The notes under the pieces: generated by a model
What the model was told of the DNA's origin: nothing
Database searches by the model: none
What the model saw: only the letters and a program-made list of their open reading frames with translations
Shown: piece by piece, positions 18,762-27,300 of the stretch
How positions within the stretch are numbered: position 1 is the stretch's first letter
How the letters are laid out: the number at the start of each line of letters is the position of its first letter
Made by a program: the position numbers and the translations under genes
Origin: Candidatus Brockarchaeota archaeon
Lineage (GTDB): Archaea > Thermoproteota > EX4484-205 > JAAOZO01
Assembly (NCBI GenBank): GCA_017601145.1
Contig: JAFNIV010000007.1
Span: 1-62,869 of the forward strand
DNA length: 62,869 nucleotides
Direction of reading: 5' to 3'

Positions 18762-19171
18762 GCTCTGATCATATTTACTTAGATAACTTGTTAGATCATT
18801 ATCGAAATCCAAGAAACTATGGTGAAATAAAAAATCCTGACTTTGTGATTGAAGACGCAAACTTATCATGTGGAGATGAAGTAAAATTTTTCGTTAAGTT
18901 TGACAAAAACAAAAATGTAATTGAAGACATTAAGTTTGTTTCAAGAAGTTGTGCTGTTTGTAAAGCTTCTGCTTCGATACTCACAGAGTTGGTAAAAGGA
19001 AAACCAATTAGTTTTGTTAACTCCTTAACAAAAAAAGACGTTCTAAACTTTTTTGGTGGTCGCATCGACCCTTCTCGTGAAAAATGTGCGTTACTGCCTC
19101 TAAGGGCTTTGCAAAGCAAAACAAAAGCAATTGAAGAAGATAGTCATAAGAACCAAAAAGATTTGTTTTAG
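18758..19171 (+). CDS. sufU: SufU/IscU-type Fe-S scaffold or sulfur acceptor
   Basis: 137 residues. The N-terminus LDHYRNPRNYGEI is the classic IscU/SufU start, and three Cys positions are kept: LSCGDEV (about 40), SCAVCKASASIL (about 66-77) and EKCALLPL (about 110). The second Cys block, with CxxC, is slightly unusual compared with GCAIS. The IscU chaperone motif LPPVK is absent, which favours a SufU role as sulfur acceptor from SufS. Last gene of the suf operon, 14 bases before hypF, so both operons may be read together. Confidence 0.88.
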   Translation: MSSDHIYLDNLLDHYRNPRNYGEIKNPDFVIEDANLSCGDEVKFFVKFDKNKNVIEDIKFVSRSCAVCKASASILTELVKGKPISFVNSLTKKDVLNFFGGRIDPSREKCALLPLRALQSKTKAIEEDSHKNQKDLF

Positions 19172-19185
19172 TAAAGCTAGCTACA

Positions 19186-21447
19186 ATGGCTAAGTCTTCT
19201 GTTGACATTCTTGTAAGGGGTATAGTTCAGGGTGTTGGTTTTAGGCCATTTGTTTTTCGTTTAGCTAAAGAACTAAACTTAAATGGATATGTAACCAACT
19301 CAGGAGAGGGCGTTGAGATTCACTTAGAAGGCGAAGAAAGTTCTATTAATGAATTCATATTAAGGCTAAAAAGAGATAAGCCTTCGATAGCAAGAATTGA
19401 TGAAATAGTAGAAAAAGACTCTACGCCTATGAACCTTTCTTCATTTCAAGTTATAGCAAGTAAAGAAACTAAAGTTTTTACTATTCCTCCTCCCGATATT
19501 GCTATATGTAATGACTGTAAAAATGAACTGTTGAATAAATACAACAGAAGATATCTTTATCCTTTAATAAGTTGCATGAACTGCGGACCAAGATTCACTA
19601 TAATTAAATCTTTACCATACGATAGATCAAGAACGACGCTATCCAAGTTTAAGTTGTGTAAAGATTGTGAGGCCGAGTACTTTGATCCTATAAATAGGAG
19701 GTTTAGAGCAGAACCAATTTCTTGTTGGGTATGTGGACCAAAAGTTTTCTTTGTTGAAGATGGAAAAATAGTTAAGAGCGATGATCCAATTATGATCGCT
19801 GCTGAGTTAATCAACAAGGGAGAAATAGTTGCAATAAAAGGTATTGGAGGCTTTCATCTTGCTGCAGATGCTACAAACGACGCTACTCTTAAGAAACTAA
19901 GAGCTTTAAAGAATCGCCACTTTAAACCATTTGCAGTAATGGTTAAGAATATTGATTTTGCTCGTAAGGTAGCATACTTATCAGAGGAGGAAGAGCGCAT
20001 ACTTCTTGGTCAGGAGGCTCCAATAGTTCTTGCAAAGAAGAAAGAAGATTCTCCAATTTCGGAACTTGTTTCTCCAAAGATAAACACCATTGGTATATTC
20101 TTACCTTATACTGGAATACATGTTTTGCTTCTAGAAAAGACCTCTTCACCATATCTTGTGATGACGAGTGCAAATCCAAAAGACGAAGTTATTTCTTATA
20201 AGAATAGTGATGCTATGAAGAAACTTTCCAGCTTTACTTCTCATTTTTTAATTCACAATAGAGATATTTACAATTTTGCAGACGACTCAGTTGTAAGAGT
20301 AATTGATGGGCTAAGTATATTGGTTAGAAGGTCGAGAGGTTATGTACCAATACCAATCCCAACTCCAGTAAATGTTGACAAAGTTTTTGGAATAGGTGGA
20401 GACCTAAAAAATACATTTGCTATAGGTAAGGAGAAAGAAGTCTTCATAAGCCAACATATAGGTGACCTTTCATCTTATTCTACTCAAAGGGAACTAAAAA
20501 ATTCAATAAGAAAATTTCTTAGACTAATTGCACAAGACATTAAAGTTATAGCCTTAGATATGCATCCTAACTATTACTCTAGAAAAGTAGCAGAAAGTAT
20601 GAAAACTGATATGAAAGTTGAAGTCCAACATCATCACGCTCATATCGCTGCTACTCTAGCTTCCAATAACTTAAATGGAGATGTGATTGGAGTTGCGTGT
20701 GATGGAACAGGCTATGGTGCTGATGGCAATATATGGGGATTCGAGTTTCTTTTAAGTAATTTAAAGAGTTTTAATAGGCTTGCTCATATGAAATATTTCA
20801 GGCTGCCTGGTGGAGACAAAGCTATAATTGAACCAAGACGTTTCGCTTTCTCCTTACTTTATGACATCTTAGATAAGGAAAGTTTGTTTAAGTTCGATTT
20901 AGGTTTCTCAGAAAAAGAAAAAGAATTTCTTTATGCCATGATAAAGTCTGGAACAAATTCTCCTTTAGTATCAAGTTGTGGTAGATTGTTTGATGGAATT
21001 TCAGCTTTACTTGGTGTATGTTTATTTTCTACATACGATGGAGAAGCCGCAATGGAGCTTGAGTCGATAGCAGATGAGAACGAGGAAGGCTCATATTCCT
21101 ACGACATTTCTTTTAATGGTTCAGAAATAGTTCTTGATCCTTCCAATCTAGTTGTTGGTGTAATTAATGATTTAAAAAGTAATGCTCCAAAAAGTAAAAT
21201 ATCAGCAAGGTTTCATAACACTGTAGTAAAAGCTATAAGTGAGCTTTCTATTTACCTTGCGGATGAGTACAAGTTGAAGAGAGTCGTACTAAGTGGTGGT
21301 TCGTTCTTGAACGAGATCCTAGTAAAAGGAGTGAGAAAAAATCTTATGTCAAAAGGAATAAACGTAATTTTACCTAGAGGTGTTTCAGTAAACGATTCAT
21401 GCTTGTCACTTGGCCAAGTTGTTGTTGCTTCTTCGGAGGTTGACTAG
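19186..21447 (+). CDS. hypF: Carbamoyltransferase HypF
   Basis: 753 residues. An acylphosphatase domain (GIVQGVGFRPFVFRLAKEL, about 12-30) is followed by two zinc-finger pairs (CNDCKNE ... CMNCGPRF and CKDCEAEY ... CWVCGPKV, about 105-190), a YrdC-like nucleotide-binding domain (GEIVAIKGIGGFHLAADATN) and a C-terminal Kae1-like domain with VQHHHAHIAATLASN and GVACDGTGYGADG. HypF makes carbamoyl-AMP and loads HypE for CN ligand synthesis of NiFe hydrogenases. It starts the hypF-C-D-E operon. Confidence 0.95.
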   Translation: MAKSSVDILVRGIVQGVGFRPFVFRLAKELNLNGYVTNSGEGVEIHLEGEESSINEFILRLKRDKPSIARIDEIVEKDSTPMNLSSFQVIASKETKVFTIPPPDIAICNDCKNELLNKYNRRYLYPLISCMNCGPRFTIIKSLPYDRSRTTLSKFKLCKDCEAEYFDPINRRFRAEPISCWVCGPKVFFVEDGKIVKSDDPIMIAAELINKGEIVAIKGIGGFHLAADATNDATLKKLRALKNRHFKPFAVMVKNIDFARKVAYLSEEEERILLGQEAPIVLAKKKEDSPISELVSPKINTIGIFLPYTGIHVLLLEKTSSPYLVMTSANPKDEVISYKNSDAMKKLSSFTSHFLIHNRDIYNFADDSVVRVIDGLSILVRRSRGYVPIPIPTPVNVDKVFGIGGDLKNTFAIGKEKEVFISQHIGDLSSYSTQRELKNSIRKFLRLIAQDIKVIALDMHPNYYSRKVAESMKTDMKVEVQHHHAHIAATLASNNLNGDVIGVACDGTGYGADGNIWGFEFLLSNLKSFNRLAHMKYFRLPGGDKAIIEPRRFAFSLLYDILDKESLFKFDLGFSEKEKEFLYAMIKSGTNSPLVSSCGRLFDGISALLGVCLFSTYDGEAAMELESIADENEEGSYSYDISFNGSEIVLDPSNLVVGVINDLKSNAPKSKISARFHNTVVKAISELSIYLADEYKLKRVVLSGGSFLNEILVKGVRKNLMSKGINVILPRGVSVNDSCLSLGQVVVASSEVD

Positions 21448-21448
21448 T

Positions 21449-21673
21449 ATGTGCCTAGGCATTCCTGGAAAAGTTGAAGTTATAAAAGGAAAAGAAGCAG
21501 TTGTTGATTTAGGTGGAGTTAAACGAAAAGTTAGACTTGACCTTGTTGAAGACTTAAGTCAAGGCGATTATGTTATTGTTCATGCAGGTTTTGTCATTCA
21601 AAAGTTAACTAAAGAAGAAGCCAAAGATTTACTTAATGCAATAGAAGAACTCGGTGAAGCCATGAATTGGTGA
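21449..21673 (+). CDS. hypC: Hydrogenase maturation chaperone HypC
   Basis: 74 residues. The start ATG at 21449 is chosen because HypC must begin Met-Cys (MCLGIPGKVEVIKGKE) and a GGAGGT ribosome binding site lies eight bases upstream. The Cys2 side chain binds the Fe(CN)2CO group with HypD. The strand-rich body (VDLGGVKRKVRLDLVEDLSQ) and the tail VHAGFVIQKLTKEEA are standard. Its stop overlaps the hypD start. Confidence 0.95.
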   Translation: MCLGIPGKVEVIKGKEAVVDLGGVKRKVRLDLVEDLSQGDYVIVHAGFVIQKLTKEEAKDLLNAIEELGEAMNW

Positions 21674-22737
21674 CAGAAAGCTTTAGAGATCCAAGCCTTT
21701 CACAGCTATTCTTAAAGAAAATTTCAGAACTAAAACCAGAAGGAATAAACCTAATGGAAGTTTGTGGAACTCATACAGTAAACATATCAAGATTCGGCAT
21801 AAGGAGAGTACTACCTAAAGGATTAAGAATTGTGAGTGGGCCCGGTTGTCCTGTTTGTGTGACTTCAGACTCAGACTTATTCAAATCTTTTCAAGTTCTA
21901 GAAAAAGATGTAATTCTCTCTACGTTTGGAGATATGATAAAAGTACCACTTAAGCGGAAAACTCTTTTAAATTTAAAGGCAGAAGGAAAAGATATAAGAG
22001 TTGTTTATTCTCCTTTTGATACTATAAATTTCTTAAACAACAACAAAGAAGTTGTCTTTTTTGGAGTAGGGTTTGAAACTACATCACCAACAGTTGCAGC
22101 CTTATTAGATTACGTTGTTGAACATAATGTAAGAAATTTTTCAATTATTTCTTCTTTTAAGCTAATTCCTCCTGCACTTAAAGCGTTACTAAGCTCAAAA
22201 GACTCTAAAATAGATGGATTAATTTTACCAGGGCATGTCAGTACAATAATCGGTACCAAACCTTATGAATTCATCGTGAAAGATTATGGAATACCCTCTG
22301 TAATTACTGGTTTTGAGCCTGTAGACATACTAGTATCTATCTATTTGTTGATTAGGATGATTAAGAGTAAGAAACCGTTGCTAGTTAATGCGTACCCAAG
22401 AAGTGTAAGACCTGAAGGAAATAAAAAAGCGCAGAAACTCTTGTATAAATACTTTGAAGTTTCAGATGCTAGTTGGAGAGGGTTTGGATATTTAAGAGAA
22501 AGTGGTTTAAAATTAAAGGATTCCTTTTCAAATTATGATGCAGAACTAAAGCTTGGTATTAAGCCTGAAAACATAGATGAACCTCCTGGTTGTAGGTGTG
22601 CTGATGTTGTAAGAGGTATAATAACTCCTCCAGAGTGTCCTCTATATGGAAAAGTTTGTACTCCAGGAAATCCAATTGGTCCTTGTATGGTTTCTTCAGA
22701 AGGTGCTTGTGCTGCTTACTACAACTATGGTGGTTAA
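21667..22737 (+). CDS. hypD: Hydrogenase maturation protein HypD
   Basis: 356 residues. Hallmarks are MEVCGTHTVNISRFGIR (about 28-44), VSGPGCPVCVTSDSDL (about 57-72, with the redox and Fe-binding Cys), STFGDMIKVP, FFGVGFETTSPTVA and the C-terminal cluster region PPGCRCADVVRG ... CPLYGKVCTPGNPIGPCMVS (about 303-346) that binds a 4Fe-4S cluster. HypD with HypC is the scaffold for the Fe(CN)2CO unit. TTG start overlapping hypC; a GTG follows immediately as an alternative. Confidence 0.95.
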   Translation: MVTESFRDPSLSQLFLKKISELKPEGINLMEVCGTHTVNISRFGIRRVLPKGLRIVSGPGCPVCVTSDSDLFKSFQVLEKDVILSTFGDMIKVPLKRKTLLNLKAEGKDIRVVYSPFDTINFLNNNKEVVFFGVGFETTSPTVAALLDYVVEHNVRNFSIISSFKLIPPALKALLSSKDSKIDGLILPGHVSTIIGTKPYEFIVKDYGIPSVITGFEPVDILVSIYLLIRMIKSKKPLLVNAYPRSVRPEGNKKAQKLLYKYFEVSDASWRGFGYLRESGLKLKDSFSNYDAELKLGIKPENIDEPPGCRCADVVRGIITPPECPLYGKVCTPGNPIGPCMVSSEGACAAYYNYGG

Positions 22738-22739
22738 TT

Positions 22740-23744
22740 ATGGAAATTAACTTAGAACATGGAGCTGGCGGAAAACTTACGCATGAGCTTTTTAATTCTA
22801 TTTTTTATAAGGCATTTAAAAACAAAATTCTTGAAAAGGCTGGCGATAAGGCAATTTTGAGGTTTGGCTCTACTAGAATAGCTTTCACAACAGATGCATT
22901 TGTTATGGCTCCAAAAAAAGTAAGTGGATGCACCATTGGAAAACTTAGTGTAACTGGAACTGTTAACGATTTACTTACATGTGGTGCAATACCTATGTAT
23001 CTCTCAGCTTCATTCATAATTGAAGAAGGTTATCCTATAGCAAACCTAAGCGAAATTGTAAGAGATATGTCTGAAACAGCAAAAATTTCAGGAGTTTCAA
23101 TAGTAACTGGAGATACAAAAGTTGTTGAGAGAGGTAAAGCAGATGGAGTTTATGTTATAACTTCTGGAATAGGAAAGGTTATAAAAAATTCTAATGTTTC
23201 TGGGTCTAATGCTGAGCCTGGAGATGTCATCGTGGTCTCTGGTCCTGTGGGTACTCATGGAACAGTAGTTATGTTAGCTAGAGGAGAGTTTGGGTTGTAT
23301 TCAAGTGTTTCGAGTGATTGTTGCCCACTCAATGATCTAGTTATTCCTTTAATTAAGAAGTATGGGAAAAAAATAAAGGTAATAAGAGACCCAACTAGAG
23401 GTGGCCTTGCTACAACGTTAAATGAAATTGCTAAAGAGTCGAAAGTTGGAATGGTTGTTGAAGAATCAAAAATTCCTGTCTTGGAAGAAGTTAAGTCTGC
23501 ATGCGAAGTTTTAGGAATAGACTTTTTGTCAATGGCCAACGAAGGTATAATGGTATTCATAGTGGATGCAAAGATTAAGGAAAAATTCTTAAAAGATTTA
23601 AGAAATAATCCAAAGGGGAGGCTAGCTTCAGTAATAGGCAAGGTTGTAAGTGATAAAGAGAAAAAGGTAGTACTTTCTACTTCTGTAGGAGGGGAAAGAA
23701 TTTTAGATATGGCTAAGGGACTTCCCTTACCCAGAATATGTTAA
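22740..23744 (+). CDS. hypE: Carbamoyl dehydratase HypE
   Basis: 334 residues from the ATG at 22740, two bases after the hypD stop. It opens with the AIR-synthase-like EHGAGGKLTHELFN and has FTTDAFVMAPK, KLSVTGTVNDLLTCGA, the DPTRGGLATTLNEIA block and the mandatory C-terminal PRIC, whose Cys accepts the carbamoyl group from HypF and becomes a thiocyanate. HypA and HypB are not in the window, nor are hydrogenase subunits, so these lie elsewhere. Confidence 0.95.
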   Translation: MEINLEHGAGGKLTHELFNSIFYKAFKNKILEKAGDKAILRFGSTRIAFTTDAFVMAPKKVSGCTIGKLSVTGTVNDLLTCGAIPMYLSASFIIEEGYPIANLSEIVRDMSETAKISGVSIVTGDTKVVERGKADGVYVITSGIGKVIKNSNVSGSNAEPGDVIVVSGPVGTHGTVVMLARGEFGLYSSVSSDCCPLNDLVIPLIKKYGKKIKVIRDPTRGGLATTLNEIAKESKVGMVVEESKIPVLEEVKSACEVLGIDFLSMANEGIMVFIVDAKIKEKFLKDLRNNPKGRLASVIGKVVSDKEKKVVLSTSVGGERILDMAKGLPLPRIC

Positions 23745-23860
23745 ACTATTATAAAGTTAGTTGAAAGAGTATTGTTTCGATTTTAGTTAGATCTAAGTAA
23801 TGCTAAGTAGCCACCAAAAAGTTTTTAACTATCTCTAGTAGTACTAGCTAAACTCAACTC

Positions 23861-24358
23861 ATGAACCTTAAACTTAGAGATCTTGCTTTAGTTGCGCTGA
23901 TTTCAAGCATCTACGCAATAGGCACAGTTTTAATAGCCCCAATTTCTTATGGTATAGTTCAAGCAAGATTAACAGATTCTTTAATCCTCTTAAGCTACTT
24001 ACCAGAGTTTGGGTGGAGTGCAGTTTTTGGAGTTACTTTAGGGAACATAATCGCAAACTTTTTTTCCCCATATGGATTACCTGACATTGTTCTTGGTACT
24101 TTAGCAAATCTTGTTGCTTCTTTATCAGTAATGTACATATCAAAATTAAAAGTTAAACAAAAAATTGTAATTGCAGCCTTAGTTGCTTCTGTAGAAATCG
24201 CATTAATAGTTGGCATTGGGCTATTGTATATCATTTACTCTGTTGCGTCTATCGAACTAGCTTTCTTCTCAGTGTTTGTAGGAGAACTAATTTCAGTTGT
24301 ATTAGTTGGCATCATTTTAATTAAAGCTATCTCTAACATATTTAGAATGAGCAAATAA
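23861..24358 (+). CDS. QueT-like ECF substrate-binding membrane protein
   Basis: 165 residues and five or six hydrophobic segments. The blocks VQARLTDSLILLSYLPEFGW (about 32-51) and FFSPYGLPDIVLGTLANLVAS (in two parts, about 66-87) match the QueT transporter family, S-components thought to bring in queuosine precursors or related bases. In archaea the substrate could be an archaeosine precursor; that is inference. A TATA-like AAGTTTTTAAC lies about 30 bases before the ATG, so the mRNA has almost no leader and no riboswitch would fit. Confidence 0.75.
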   Translation: MNLKLRDLALVALISSIYAIGTVLIAPISYGIVQARLTDSLILLSYLPEFGWSAVFGVTLGNIIANFFSPYGLPDIVLGTLANLVASLSVMYISKLKVKQKIVIAALVASVEIALIVGIGLLYIIYSVASIELAFFSVFVGELISVVLVGIILIKAISNIFRMSK

Positions 24359-24366
24359 AACTAATT

Positions 24367-27300
24367 CTAACTTATATTCTTTTTTGCTTTGTTTATTAAT
24401 CTTTGTCTTTCTTCAGGAGGTAAAGACCTCCAGAGAAGCAATTGTTTCCGCACATCATCTATGAACCAGTAGTTTGAATTAATCCAAACATCTTGTGGTC
24501 CAGTAAGTTTATTTATGAACAAAGTAAGGCTATACTTCTTTTCCTCTTTACTTTCAAGTTCAGTTACTTTAAAAGTAACATCCTGAGTAACGTTTGCTTC
24601 ATATGGTGCGATGCTGAATGTTATTTTTATTTGATTATTCCTGTAATCTAAGGGTTGCATTGCTCTAACAATAGATATTGGTCTAACAGCTCCCGCCCCT
24701 TCATAAAATTCTCTTAGGTATTCCAATATACCAAGAGCTTCTTCATAAGTTATAAAGCTAACTGGCATTGGAACCTCCCAATTATCTTTTGAAGGTTTTG
24801 TTGGTGGTTTCCATTTTCTTTCTAGAGATGGGGTTATTACTCTGGAAGCTATATACGATGGGTATGCTGAAGCTAATAAAGAAGTTAAAATTATTACAAC
24901 TAAAGCTACCATAGTAAATATAGATGCAAAATTAACATAACCAAGCTCTTTTGGAAAGACATTTAAATAAACCATTAAAGTATTTGCTGCAAAACCAGCT
25001 AAGTATCCTATTAAACCTCCAACGATTGCATAAACCACTGTTTCAACAACAAATAGTACACTTGTAGCAAGTGGTGAAAGCCCAACAGCACTAAGTACGT
25101 AAATTTCTTTACTTCTTTCCTTTAAGTTACCAAGTAAAGTAATCATTACATTTAATGCTCCAAGTAAAGCTAAAATTTGTACGGTTTCCATTCCAACGAA
25201 TGAATAAGCTACTACTTGTGACATTTGGTATGGTTTTCCATTTTGAGAAACATAAACAATGCTATTTGTGGTATAAGCGATAGGTGTAAACATAGATGCT
25301 ATATCTTCTGATTTTTGTTTTGGTATAATACTTACTTCAGCAATATATCCGCCAAGCTCCATAGCTTTACTAAATGGAATAACCAATACTTGTGCCATTG
25401 ATAAATGTGGAACCGATCCTTGAGCTGCTTGAGAAGATACAGGGAAAACTGCAAGTTGCCCATAATAAATTCCATTTACTGGAGCTATCGGATATCCATC
25501 AATGTCTTTCAGGTTATCAAGTCTTGATGCATTATAAATTCCAGCAACTTTAAGTTTTAGTCCAAATACATTTATGTTATCTCCAACTTTTACACTTAAG
25601 TTATTTGCAAGACCATTAGATATCAAAGCCCAATTTTCTGTATTGTTTAGTAGAGAGCTATCAAAATTATTCACATATGGTAATATATTGATGTATACAT
25701 CATCTTTTGTCAGTCCTAGTGCTGCTGAAATTGAAGCGTTATTTGTTGACGAGTAAATAGGAGTTTGAAATCCTATTGTGAGTTTTGATTGTGGGTAGTA
25801 CCAAGCTCTAGGTAAAACTGTGGCATTTTTTCCAGCATAATATTTAATAGCATCAAGTAAGTAATCTGAAACAATCGCAGGTGGGATACCAATTCCATTC
25901 TTTACTAAAACTCCATCATAACTAGTTGTATAGCCATATTTTGGAACTAATCTTACAGATGTATAAGCTGAAACTGAAGTTAACGAAGTAAGAGAAAAGG
26001 CCATAACCGCAATTGTAACTACCGTAAGAATAGTTCTAAATGGTCTTTTTCTCATTTCTTCTACTGAGAAAGAAGAAGCCGTTGTAACTGTATCAAACAC
26101 TACAGATTCTGTTGTATGGTACCCTAAATATCTGTGTTCTATACTTTTTCTTACTTTTTCTGCTTCTCCTCCTATTACCCAAATAGTCAATAACAAGAGA
26201 AAAGTCATTGCTGTTCCAAGTAATCCAAGGTAGACGTTACTCATTATTGAAAAAGCTGGATGAAGAAAAGACAAAAATGCAATAAGTATCGCGGCAAATA
26301 GTCCAATTGAAATTACCCTTTTTCTTCCTTCTTGATGCAAAGTGAGTTTTTCTAAGAAGAAAGCCCCCAATATCAATAATGGAAACATTATCATTATTGA
26401 TTTTGCTGCATCGTTTATTAATGGCATAACTTCTCTGCTATAAGCTGTGTAAGCGAATGTAAAGAATGGAATTGTTGCAGAATATCCTGAGTAAAGTTTG
26501 TTTTCGCTAAATAACTTTGTCGTCTTGTTGTAAAGTATTTCTGCCTCTTTTATCGTTATATCTGCGCTAATAGTTCCTGTTTCTTTTTCCTTGAATTTTT
26601 CATACCTATCTTTAGAAATGTAAAATAAGTCTTGTGCAGATTTATATAATGTAAAGTAAATGTAGTTATTTTTATCAGAAGAAAATCCAATTCCTTCAGG
26701 ATTTGCTGAGCTAGAGTTTGTTAAAATCAACCCATTCGTTCCTTGAGTTACAACGACTACTACAAATTTAATTCCAGGCGAAGTCCATACTAAGCCAACT
26801 GGTTCATAGCCGTTGTAGTAAGATCCATAGTTTGGAGGTAAGCTTTTTGTTTGAGCGTCAAACGGTAGTATAGCTGCCATTGAAAATCCCCACCAATTGT
26901 ATCCACCAAGCCTTGGATCTTGTATTGAAGGTGTGGCTAAAGTTCTTGGATCTACTATATCGTACAATGTAGTTGTGTTTGCTTTCATAACTACTATTGT
27001 AAAGTTTTCCACTGGATGAATTGGCATAAGTGTGCTTGAAAAGTATTGCATTGCTAGCATTCCATTATTTGGTGCTATTACTATTTGTCCTGTTTCTGGA
27101 TCAGTTTTCCACCCTTGTAATATCCAAGGATAAGTTATAGTTGCAGTATTAGCTCCATAAGGTCTTGCTGCTTGGGCTATTCCGTGTATTACAAATGTAC
27201 CATTTTCTCCAGACTTCACTATAATTGTTCCTAATTTATAAGTCGAAGGAGCTACTCTTGCCGTAACCAATACATCTTTTATAGGTGAGAACCAACCACC

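Noticed and set aside
23745-23860. A preQ1-type riboswitch before the QueT-like gene
   Set aside because: The TATA-like box is about 30 bases before the ATG, leaving no leader to hold an aptamer.
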